Assembly: GCF_018494055.1 (NCBI RefSeq)
Contig: NZ_JABBFQ010000001.1
Coordinates: 372,001-436,000 of the forward strand
Reading direction: 5' to 3'
DNA: 64,000 nt
DNA from: Rosenbergiella epipactidis
Lineage (GTDB): Bacteria > Pseudomonadota > Gammaproteobacteria > Enterobacterales > Enterobacteriaceae
Shown here piece by piece: positions 56,043-64,000 of this stretch. Both the position numbers and the translations under genes were made by a program. Within the stretch, counting starts at the first letter, position 1. Each line of letters begins with the position of its first letter. The notes beneath the pieces are model-generated. The model did not search any database. It was given only the letters and a program-made list of their open reading frames with translations, and had not been told where the DNA came from.

Positions 56043-57949
56043 GCCTTCTTCGCTACCCGCTTTTTATAGGCGGGTTTTGCCGGTGAATGTTTGGCGAGGT
56101 CACGTAACACGCGAGTGGGGGGTGTTTGCCGAGCATGGCCAATCAATTGATGCAGTGTATCCACTAAGGGCTGCATAAAATCTTGGTATCGATACTGTTT
56201 CTCACTGATTCGGGTTAATGTCGATTCCCAATGGGCGGTCATATCGGGTGCCGCAGAAGGTTGAGGTAAGGCATGAATGAGTCCTCGCCCCACAACCGTT
56301 GAATGAATATAGCGCCCTTTCTTTTCTAAGAATCCACGTTTAAAGAGTAACTCAATAATCCCCGCGCGAGTCGCTTCAGTCCCCAATCCATCGGTTTCTC
56401 TCAACACTTTTTTCAGTGCTTTATCTTGTACGAAACGTGCAATCCCTGTCATGGCAGACAATAATGTCGCATCCGTAAAGTGTCTGGGAGGTTGAGTCTT
56501 TTTCGCGATAACCTCCCCTCCTTCACACTGTAAGATGTCGCCTTTCGCCACCACCGGTAAGACCGCTCCATCGTTTTCTTCGTCACGTTCTTTCGCCCCG
56601 AGCAGGACGCGCCAGCCTGCGCTAGAGAGGAAGCGCGCCTTTGCCACGAATTTCCCCCCTGCTATCTCCAGCTCTATAACACATTTACGGTATTGCGCAT
56701 CCTCCGCAAACTGCATCAGATATTGTCGAGCAATCAGGCCATAGACGTTTTTTTCATGTTCAGTCAGCTTAACGGCATTTCGTTTAGCGGTGGGGATGAT
56801 GGCGTGGTGTGCATCGACCTTCTTATCGTCCCAGCAACGATTGCGTCGACTGAGATCAATCTCATCGGGCAGAGATTGATATTCAGCAAGATGGCTCTGC
56901 AGCGCATCAATGACCGATTGACGCCCAACGAAGTGCTCTTCAGGAAGATAACGGCAATCTGAACGAGGGTAAGTGATTAACTTGTGCGTCTCATAGAGCT
57001 TCTGACAGATATCTAAAACTTGCTGTGCGCCGAGGTTAAACCGCCTCGCCGCCTCAATTTGAAGGCTAGACAATGAAAAAGGCAACGGCGCGATCTCACT
57101 CTCTGTTTTATTTTGATAGTGCATCACCTTGGCCGGTTGTTGGGTTATCCGCGCCACGACATGTTCAGCAAGGGTTTGATTCAGTAATCGTCCCTCTTCG
57201 TCCTGCCAACCTTCACAAGCCTCACTCGGTACCCAGGTTGCGGTAAAAGGTTGGTTATCGGCTAAAACAAACGCTTTCACCTCATAAAAATCTTTGGCGA
57301 TAAAATTCGCGATCTCTTCATCACGGCGGACCACCAGCCCCAGCACAGGGGTTTGAACCCTTCCGACAGAGAGCACGCCATCAAATCCAGCTTGTCGTCC
57401 AAACAAGGTATATGCACGCGTCATATTAATCCCATAAAGCCAATCGGCACGCGCTCTCGCTAGCGCCGAGATACAAAGTGGCGCGAATTCACTGTTACTT
57501 CTTAATTGCTTGATGGCACGCTCCACTGCCTGTGGATTTAGGTCATTAATTAAACAACGTTGCACTTGTTGGCGTTTTTCTGTGGGCAAGCCTAGGTAAT
57601 CGATCACTTCATCGACTAATAACTGTCCTTCTCGATCGGGGTCACCGGCATGGACAACCTGTGTCGCCTCGGCTAAAAGTTTCCCTATAGTCGTAAGTTG
57701 TTTTTTTACATCGTTACGGGGCGTTAACAGCCATTTTTCAGGAATAATAGGTAAATCGGCAAGCGCCCAGCGCGCGTAGCGAGGATCATAGTGGTCCGGT
57801 TGTGCCTGTTCGAGGAGATGACCGACGCACCAGGTGACAATATCTTGAGGTCCACACTGAATATATCCCTCCCCACGACGATGGGGCTTTGGAAGAACAT
57901 CGGCAATGGCGCGGGCTAGACTGGGCTTTTCCGCAATAAACACTCGCAT
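56039..57949 (-). CDS. topB: DNA topoisomerase III
   Basis: TopB decatenates and relaxes DNA. The 636 residues (E. coli 653) start with a TOPRIM domain ([19 protein letters not shown] and [23 protein letters not shown]). The active tyrosine is in [17 protein letters not shown] (near residue 325). [22 protein letters not shown] and [35 protein letters not shown] segments follow. No C-terminal zinc fingers, as in E. coli TopB; the C-terminus is short and basic. In E. coli selD follows topB, but here ydjA is the next gene. Confidence 0.96.
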   Translation of the reverse strand: MRVFIAEKPSLARAIADVLPKPHRRGEGYIQCGPQDIVTWCVGHLLEQAQPDHYDPRYARWALADLPIIPEKWLLTPRNDVKKQLTTIGKLLAEATQVVHAGDPDREGQLLVDEVIDYLGLPTEKRQQVQRCLINDLNPQAVERAIKQLRSNSEFAPLCISALARARADWLYGINMTRAYTLFGRQAGFDGVLSVGRVQTPVLGLVVRRDEEIANFIAKDFYEVKAFVLADNQPFTATWVPSEACEGWQDEEGRLLNQTLAEHVVARITQQPAKVMHYQNKTESEIAPLPFSLSSLQIEAARRFNLGAQQVLDICQKLYETHKLITYPRSDCRYLPEEHFVGRQSVIDALQSHLAEYQSLPDEIDLSRRNRCWDDKKVDAHHAIIPTAKRNAVKLTEHEKNVYGLIARQYLMQFAEDAQYRKCVIELEIAGGKFVAKARFLSSAGWRVLLGAKERDEENDGAVLPVVAKGDILQCEGGEVIAKKTQPPRHFTDATLLSAMTGIARFVQDKALKKVLRETDGLGTEATRAGIIELLFKRGFLEKKGRYIHSTVVGRGLIHALPQPSAAPDMTAHWESTLTRISEKQYRYQDFMQPLVDTLHQLIGHARQTPPTRVLRDLAKHSPAKPAYKKRVAKKA

Positions 57950-58041
57950 AGAAAAAGATATTCCTTAATCTCGATAGAAAAGAGTGATCGTTTCGCAGAC
58001 AATCAACAGGCTACTATTACCGATTTTAAACAAATTTACTG

Positions 58042-58593
58042 TCAGAATTCACTGACATAAGGACTAAGATCGATAGGTTGTACCGGCGAAACCGCATTAA
58101 ATTGCGGCGTACCGAGGTAAAGGAAACCGACTATTTTATCTTGGGGCTGGCAATCAAAGGCCTGACGGACCTTGGGATGATCGGTCCATGCGCCTGAACG
58201 CCATATACCGTTAAACCCTTGTGCTTGCGCAGCCATTTGCATCGCCATCACGCTGCACCCTGCACTCACCACTTGTTCCCATAGCGGCACTTTATGGTTT
58301 TCTTGGCAGCGCGCAACCACTGTTATAATAAGCGGCGCACGAAATGGCGCTTGGGTGGCTTTTTCGATGGCTTTATCATCGAGGGCATCCTCAATCGAGG
58401 TCTGACGGAGTAAATCACTAAAACGTTGTAAACCCTCACCGTGGATTAACGAGAAATGCCAAGGTTTTAGTCCGCCATGATCCGGTGCTCGTGCCCCGGC
58501 TTGTAATATAGCGTCGAGCGCTTCACCCGACGGAGCAGGCGTAGTTAATCGTGAGACCGAACGGCGCTGTAAGAGTAACTCTAAAGAATCCAT
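58042..58593 (-). CDS. ydjA: YdjA nitroreductase-like protein
   Basis: YdjA is a small FMN-dependent nitroreductase; its natural substrate is unknown. The 183 residues equal E. coli. [41 protein letters not shown] holds the FMN phosphate-binding region, [30 protein letters not shown] is the core, and [14 protein letters not shown] is near the end. GGGAATAGC lies before the ATG. It lies between topB and sppA, as in E. coli except that selD is missing. Confidence 0.94.
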   Translation of the reverse strand: MDSLELLLQRRSVSRLTTPAPSGEALDAILQAGARAPDHGGLKPWHFSLIHGEGLQRFSDLLRQTSIEDALDDKAIEKATQAPFRAPLIITVVARCQENHKVPLWEQVVSAGCSVMAMQMAAQAQGFNGIWRSGAWTDHPKVRQAFDCQPQDKIVGFLYLGTPQFNAVSPVQPIDLSPYVSEF

Positions 58594-58761
58594 GCTATTC
58601 CCCTTAACGGTGATGGTTTGTTGAAGTCTGACATATCAGTAGGCTTTGTAACAGTATTTGATGATTAACTGCTGACTTTTCACCCGGGTCTAATTAGGAT
58701 AGACGACAAGTTTTTCTTTGGACCGTCTAAGTATTAGATTTTATTAATAAATGGAGAATTT

Positions 58762-60630
58762 ATGCGCACTGCGTGGCGAATTATAGTCAGGGTTTTGAGT
58801 GGCCTATGGCGTATTATCAATTTCGTAAGAGAGTGTATCCTTAACCTTTTCTTACTCGTCCTGATTTTATGCGGGATTGCACTATGGGGACTGTTTTCTC
58901 ACGACTCGACACCGACCCGTACAGTGAACACGACCCAAGCCTTAGTGTTAAACCTTGATGGCGTAATAGTGGAACAGCCGTCACAAGATAAAAAAATCTC
59001 TAAACTTCTAGGCCAAGAATTTTTAGGGACTAACAGCAAGCTTCGCCAAGAGAATGCATTGTTCGAACTCGTCGATAGTATTCGCCAAGCGAAAACAGAT
59101 CCTACTATTACGGGAATCGTCCTCGACCTGCACAACTTCGCAGGCGGCGATCAACCTGCCTTGAACTATATCGGTAAAGCACTAAAGGAATTTAGCGCGT
59201 CGGGTAAGCCAATTTATGCTTATGGCGATAATTTCACTCAAGCCCAATACTATCTGGCGAGCTATGCTAACCATCTCTATCTTTCGCCGCAGGGTGCTGT
59301 TGATCTTCACGGTATGGCGACCAACAATCTCTATTTTAAAGCACTGTTAGATAAGCTTAAGGTCTCTTCACACGTATTCCGGGTGGGAACTTATAAATCT
59401 GCAGTCGAACCTTTCCTACGTGATGATATGTCTCCTGCTGCGCGTGATGCGGATACACGTTGGATTACGCAACTATGGCAAGGCTATCTGAACACTGTAT
59501 CGGCTAACCGCCATCTCACCCCACAACAACTCTTCCCTGGGGCAGACGCAATCATTACTGCATTAAAAGCGAACGGTGGCGACACGGCCCAGTATGCATT
59601 ATCAACTCACTTAGTCGATGGGTTAAAAAGCCGTGCTGAGGTAGAGCAAGAATTGCGTAAAACATTTGGTTGGGATTCTCAGCAAAAGTCTTTTAAACAA
59701 GTGAGCATTTATGATTATTCAGCTCCTGCCAAAGCGAATAACGATAAACCTAATGTTGCGGTGATTGTCGCGAATGGCGCGATCATGGATGGGCCTGCGA
59801 GCGATGGTAACGTCGGCGGTGAAACCACTGCACAGCAGATCCGAGAAGCCCGTCTCGACCCAGCGATTAAAGCCATTATTCTGCGTGTAAACAGCCCAGG
59901 CGGTAGCGTCACAGCGTCCGAACAAATTCGCGAAGAGCTAGTGGCGGCGAAAAAAGCCGGGAAACCTATCGTGGTCTCGATGGGCGGCCTTGCGGCGTCG
60001 GGTGGCTATTGGATTTCAACGCCTGCCGACTATATTATCGCTAGCCCGACAACACTGACTGGCTCTATCGGTATCTTTGGCGTCATCAATACCGTTGAAA
60101 ACACCTTAGGCTCTGTCGGGGTCCATACCGATGGTGTATCAACCTCGCCTTTAGCCGATATCTCGATGACGAAGGCTTTACCTGATCAAGTGACGCAAAT
60201 GATGCAACTCACCATCGAGAATGGTTATCGTCATTTCATCAACTTGGTTGCTAAATCGCGTCATAAAACGCCAGAGCAGATCAATGACATCGGCCAGGGA
60301 CATGTATGGACCGGTGAAGACGCCAAGCAAAACGGTCTGGTCGACGCCTTAGGTGACTTTGATGATGCGGTGAATAAGGCGCAATCCTTAGCGCATCTGC
60401 AAAAAGCCTCGCTGAAGTGGGTGCAGCAGGATCCTTCTTGGGTGGATACCCTGTTCTCGCAGATGCAAGCCTCGGTGTCAGCGCAACTTCCTGACCAGGT
60501 TAAAGCTTGGTTGCCTGCCCCGTTATCAGAAGTGATGACGCAAGCTCAACAACAACCTGGGCTTTTTAACCAGCAAGGTGACCCACAAAATCGTTATGCT
60601 TGGTGTGTTAACTGCGGTGTAATTAATTAA
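58762..60630 (+). CDS. sppA: Protease IV, signal peptide peptidase
   Basis: SppA degrades cleaved signal peptides in the inner membrane. The 622 residues (E. coli 618) have an N-terminal membrane anchor (ILNLFLLVLILCGIALWGLFS), two tandem S49 domains, the general-base lysine in FRVGTYKSAVEPF (near residue 213), and the catalytic serine in SMGGLAASGGYWIS (near residue 413). ATGGAGAA precedes the ATG. The C-terminus is QNRYAWCVNCGVIN, slightly different from E. coli. Confidence 0.96.
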   Translation: MRTAWRIIVRVLSGLWRIINFVRECILNLFLLVLILCGIALWGLFSHDSTPTRTVNTTQALVLNLDGVIVEQPSQDKKISKLLGQEFLGTNSKLRQENALFELVDSIRQAKTDPTITGIVLDLHNFAGGDQPALNYIGKALKEFSASGKPIYAYGDNFTQAQYYLASYANHLYLSPQGAVDLHGMATNNLYFKALLDKLKVSSHVFRVGTYKSAVEPFLRDDMSPAARDADTRWITQLWQGYLNTVSANRHLTPQQLFPGADAIITALKANGGDTAQYALSTHLVDGLKSRAEVEQELRKTFGWDSQQKSFKQVSIYDYSAPAKANNDKPNVAVIVANGAIMDGPASDGNVGGETTAQQIREARLDPAIKAIILRVNSPGGSVTASEQIREELVAAKKAGKPIVVSMGGLAASGGYWISTPADYIIASPTTLTGSIGIFGVINTVENTLGSVGVHTDGVSTSPLADISMTKALPDQVTQMMQLTIENGYRHFINLVAKSRHKTPEQINDIGQGHVWTGEDAKQNGLVDALGDFDDAVNKAQSLAHLQKASLKWVQQDPSWVDTLFSQMQASVSAQLPDQVKAWLPAPLSEVMTQAQQQPGLFNQQGDPQNRYAWCVNCGVIN

Positions 60631-60636
60631 CCCTCG

Positions 60637-60664
60637 CAGCCCGGCAGTCGTCGGGCTGTATTTC
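60637..60664 (+). terminator. sppA terminator
   Basis: CAGCCCG / CGGGCTG stem with an eight-base loop (60637-60658), followed by TATTTCTT. Confidence 0.75.
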
Positions 60665-60728
60665 TTCCGATGAAGTTTCTATACTCCAGCATTATTTTTT
60701 TACTTTATCCCGCTACTCGGTGTCCGTT

Positions 60729-61739
60729 ATGCAGAAAAAAAATATTTATGTTGCCTATACAGGCGGAACGATTGGTATGCAGCGTTCCGCCCACGGTTAT
60801 ATTCCGGTCTCTGGACATTTACAACAGCAATTGGAATTAATGCCTGAATTCCATCGTCATGAAATGCCTGCTTTTACTATCCATGAATATACGCCATTAA
60901 TGGACTCTTCCGATATGACGCCGGCAGATTGGCAAGTCATTGCTGAAGATATTCGTGAGCATTATGATGAGTACGATGGTTTTGTGATCCTTCATGGCAC
61001 GGACACCATGGCCTTTACCGCGTCGGCGCTCTCTTTTATGCTTGAGAACCTGAGTAAACCGGTTATTGTGACAGGGTCACAAATTCCTCTCGCTGAATTA
61101 CGCTCTGACGGTCAACAAAATCTATTAAATGCGTTATACGTCGCGGCAAATTACCCAATCAATGAGGTAGGGCTCTTTTTTAATAACACCCTATTTCGGG
61201 GTAATCGGACTACCAAAGCCCATGCGGATGGCTTTAACGCCTTTGCCTCACCAAATCTATCGCCCCTGCTTGAGGCGGGTATTCATATCAAAAAGCTCAA
61301 CACGCCCCCAGCTCCGGTTAAGCAAGGCGATCTGATTGTTCACCCCATCACCCCTCAACCGATCGGTGTTGTCACCATCTATCCAGGGATCTCGCCGGAT
61401 GTTGTCAGTAACTTCTTACGCCAACCGGTAAAAGCGTTGATTCTGCGCTCCTATGGTGTGGGAAATGCTCCGCAGTCTGCCGCCTTTATTGCGGTCTTAG
61501 CCGAGGCCTACAAACGCGGGATCGTTGTGGTGAATTTAACCCAATGTATGTCGGGGAAAGTGAATATGGGGGGTTACGCGACGGGGAACGCATTAGAACA
61601 AGCCGGCGTCGTTAGCGGAAGTGATTTAACGGTTGAAGCTGCATTGACCAAGTTGCACTATTTGCTTTCTCAACAATTACCTGTCGAAGAGATACGAGTG
61701 CTGATGCAGCGTAATCTGCGCGGTGAGCTGAGCGAGTAA
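60729..61739 (+). CDS. ansA: L-asparaginase I, cytoplasmic
   Basis: AnsA hydrolyses asparagine to aspartate in the cytoplasm. The 336 residues (E. coli 338) have the catalytic threonine motifs YVAYTGGTIGMQRS (near residue 12) and ILHGTDTMAFTASALSFMLE (Thr-Asp), and lack a signal peptide. The ATG at 60729 (MQKKN) matches E. coli; a GTG three codons earlier (60720) is an alternative. E. coli pncA, which follows ansA there, is missing. Confidence 0.96.
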   Translation: MQKKNIYVAYTGGTIGMQRSAHGYIPVSGHLQQQLELMPEFHRHEMPAFTIHEYTPLMDSSDMTPADWQVIAEDIREHYDEYDGFVILHGTDTMAFTASALSFMLENLSKPVIVTGSQIPLAELRSDGQQNLLNALYVAANYPINEVGLFFNNTLFRGNRTTKAHADGFNAFASPNLSPLLEAGIHIKKLNTPPAPVKQGDLIVHPITPQPIGVVTIYPGISPDVVSNFLRQPVKALILRSYGVGNAPQSAAFIAVLAEAYKRGIVVVNLTQCMSGKVNMGGYATGNALEQAGVVSGSDLTVEAALTKLHYLLSQQLPVEEIRVLMQRNLRGELSE

Positions 61740-61745
61740 TAGCAT

Positions 61746-61773
61746 CAGGGTGCCCAGCGCACCCTGTTTTTTT
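61746..61773 (+). terminator. ansA terminator
   Basis: CAGGGTGC-CCAGC-GCACCCTG followed by seven T residues, between convergent ansA and yeaC. Confidence 0.93.
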
Positions 61774-62053
61774 AATCGAGATTAATTCGGGTGATATCGT
61801 CTGTAATACCGAATTCTTCTTTAAGTTGCCGTTTACTTTTCATCACCATCTCTCCACCTTTAGCCACTGACATATGCTGGGGATTATCGTTATGGCGAGC
61901 TTGCCACAGTAGAACAAGCTGTAAAGTGTGCTCTTTTTGACTTGGTGTGAGTGCCACGCCGTCTGGCCATTTTCCTGTCTCGGTGGCCGTCACCAAACGT
62001 TGATACACCTCTGGTGTCATCTCTGCTAAGACACGCTGTAAATCAGCACTCAT
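61772..62053 (-). CDS. yeaC: YeaC, DUF1315 protein
   Basis: The 93-residue product matches E. coli YeaC: LAEMTPEVYQRLVTATETGKWPDGVALTPSQKEHTLQLVLLWQARHNDNPQHMSV and MVMKSKRQLKEEFGI. Its function is unknown. The ATG at 62053 (MSADLQRVLAEMTP) is preferred; a start at 62089 would overlap the msrB end by 29 bases. It follows msrB and probably shares its transcript. Confidence 0.92.
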   Translation of the reverse strand: MSADLQRVLAEMTPEVYQRLVTATETGKWPDGVALTPSQKEHTLQLVLLWQARHNDNPQHMSVAKGGEMVMKSKRQLKEEFGITDDITRINLD

Positions 62054-62060
62054 CTTGATC

Positions 62061-62462
62061 TTATCCTTTTGTTTGGCTGCCTGTTGCATCGGTAAAATTT
62101 AATGATGCGGAGTTAACACAGTAACGTTCACCGCTCGGCTGAGGCCCATCGGGAAAGACATGACCTAGATGCGCATCGCATTGGCCACAACGAATTTCGA
62201 TACGGTGCATGTTATGGCTATTATCCTCCAAGTAACGGATGGCGTCATCCGATACCGGCTGATAAAAGCTCGGCCAGCCGCACCCGGAATCGTATTTCGT
62301 GTCAGAATAAAACAGCGGCGAGTGGCAGACAATACAGTGATAATACCCTTCTTGCTGGTTATGCAGTAATGCACCGCTAAAAGGGGGTTCTGTCCCTCTC
62401 TCCTGCGTAACATAGCGCTGCATTTCGTTAAGAGAAGACAAAGATGATGGCTCGTTGCTCAT
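62061..62462 (-). CDS. msrB: Methionine-R-sulfoxide reductase B
   Basis: MsrB reduces the R form of methionine sulfoxide. The 133 residues (E. coli 137) have two zinc CxxC pairs (YHCIVCHSP and [12 protein letters not shown]), [12 protein letters not shown], and the catalytic cysteine in [13 protein letters not shown]. The ATG at 62462 has GTGGAAT upstream. It is divergent from gapA, and yeaC follows eight bases after. Confidence 0.96.
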   Translation of the reverse strand: MSNEPSSLSSLNEMQRYVTQERGTEPPFSGALLHNQQEGYYHCIVCHSPLFYSDTKYDSGCGWPSFYQPVSDDAIRYLEDNSHNMHRIEIRCGQCDAHLGHVFPDGPQPSGERYCVNSASLNFTDATGSQTKG

Positions 62463-62612
62463 AATACATTCCACTAAACAGTCCAAGACCCCATTATAAC
62501 AAATGCATAACAAATTAGTGTTTTTTTTCGAACATTAGGAGCAACCCTAGGCTAGGGACTTTTTTGTAAAGGCGTCATAATTGATTTCCAACAGTAATTG
62601 ACACGATTAAGC

Positions 62613-62640
62613 TTGACGTATGAAGCGGTTTTTGTAATTT
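62613..62640 (+). promoter_or_regulatory. Possible gapA promoter
   Basis: TTGACG (62613-62618), 16-base spacer, TAATTT (62635-62640), about 44 bases before the gapA ATG. E. coli gapA has several promoters; others here were not resolved. Confidence 0.4.
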
Positions 62641-62671
62641 TACTGCCAACCTTTTATTCACTATCAAATAG

Positions 62672-63682
<1,011 letters not shown>

Positions 63683-63700
63683 ATCGTTCCACGTGTGAAT

Positions 63701-63729
63701 AAGGGCGACTTCGGTCGCCCTTTTTTTTT
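63701..63729 (+). terminator. gapA terminator with UUCG tetraloop
   Basis: AAGGGCGAC-TTCG-GTCGCCCTT followed by nine T residues. The C(UUCG)G loop makes a very stable hairpin. Confidence 0.95.
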
Positions 63730-63739
63730 GGAGAATATT

Positions 63740-64000
63740 ATGCAGTCATCCCTTTTTTCACTCCCTATCGCCGAGCAACTTTGCCCCTTCTGCTCGCTTC
63801 GTCAACAAGGTGAGTTAACGCTACTGATCATTGATCATCCGGAATTCCGTGCCGCTTTTTCGCTGCAAGGTGGCCAATTAATCGCGTGGCAACCACTGAA
63901 CCAACCTGCCGTTATTTGGCTGAGCGATCGTACGGCCTTCACACAAGGTAAGGCTATTCGTGGCGGTGTGCCGATTTGCTGGCCATGGTTTGGCCCCGCG
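63740..64000 (+). CDS. yeaD: YeaD, D-hexose-6-phosphate mutarotase (5' part only)
   Basis: The frame from ATG 63740 (TTGGAGAA upstream) runs off the right edge after about 87 residues. MQSSLFSLPIAEQLCPFCSL, then ITRELTLLI-type strands and HPEFRAAFSLQGGQLIAWQPLNQPAVIWLSDRTAFTQGKAIRGGVPICWPWFGP match the aldose-1-epimerase-like YeaD family (residues RGGVPICWPWFG are the hallmark). It follows gapA, as in E. coli. Family enzymes interconvert anomers of glucose-6-phosphate. Confidence 0.93.
   Translation, partial: MQSSLFSLPIAEQLCPFCSLRQQGELTLLIIDHPEFRAAFSLQGGQLIAWQPLNQPAVIWLSDRTAFTQGKAIRGGVPICWPWFGPA

Noticed and set aside
62545..62567. CCCTA-GGC-TAGGG followed by ACTTTTTT upstream of gapA, as a terminator
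   Set aside because: The stem has five base pairs and a three-base loop, and no plus-strand gene ends before it. msrB is transcribed in the other direction.

Overview
The window is a chromosomal segment of a gammaproteobacterium of the order Enterobacterales. Almost every gene is a close relative of an Escherichia coli K-12 gene, and long blocks keep the E. coli order (psp-sap-fabI-rnb, osmB-yciH-pyrF-lapBA-pgpB-ribA, cysB-topA-sohB-yciK, rluB-yciO-trpH-trp operon, ompW-yciCBA-tonB-yciI-clsA-yciU-opp-tdk-hns-galU-rssB-ychJ-purU-tRNA-Tyr, xthA, topB-ydjA-sppA-ansA, yeaC-msrB-gapA-yeaD). Moderate base composition, unfused trpG and trpD, and the absence of many genes that E. coli has inside these blocks suggest a compact genome, perhaps in the Erwiniaceae (Tatumella/Rosenbergiella-like). 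The genus is a guess.

Layout. 1-4049: phage-shock locus, pspABCD plus ycjX on the minus strand under a sigma-54 promoter, with the activator pspF divergent. 4071-4199: a RyhB-type iron-stress small RNA with a Fur-box promoter, placed between pspF and sapA. 4300-12567: sapABCDF transporter, fabI, rnb. 12835-18633: osmB, yciH, pyrF, lapBA, pgpB, ribA, ymiA, cysB. 18815-23699: topA, sohB, yciK. 23777-27358: a lineage-specific insert holding a DsbA-like protein, tRNA-Asn, a decayed P4-type integrase and a histidine acid phosphatase. 27384-30621: rluB, an unknown secreted protein, yciO, trpH. 30689-37450: complete trp operon with operator, leader peptide and attenuator. 37560-43970: BON lipoprotein, ompW, yciCBA, tonB, yciI, clsA, yciU. 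44012-50091: oppABCDF, preceded by what looks like a full NtrC/sigma-54 control region. 50091-54919: tdk, hns, galU, rssB, ychJ, purU. 55061-64000: tRNA-Tyr, xthA, topB, ydjA, sppA, ansA, yeaC, msrB, gapA and the start of yeaD.

I found no undescribed multi-gene system. The observations most worth following are regulatory or concern single proteins: (1) two near-perfect NtrC sites 31 bp apart, an IHF-like site and a sigma-54 promoter upstream of oppA; (2) RyhB in an unusual place next to the sap operon; (3) an RssB whose phospho-acceptor aspartate is glycine, in a locus that also lacks rssA; (4) a cluster of gene losses relative to E. coli (acnA, btuR, yciN, pdeR, adhE-ychE, rssA, selD, pncA) that hints at reduced anaerobic and selenium metabolism; (5) several hairpins and palindromes in leaders of osmB, cysB, topA, the acid phosphatase, oppA and tRNA-Tyr.

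All identifications come from reading the sequence and from remembered family features; no database search was run. Start codons were often placed inside the longest open frame, using ribosome-binding sites and expected protein length.
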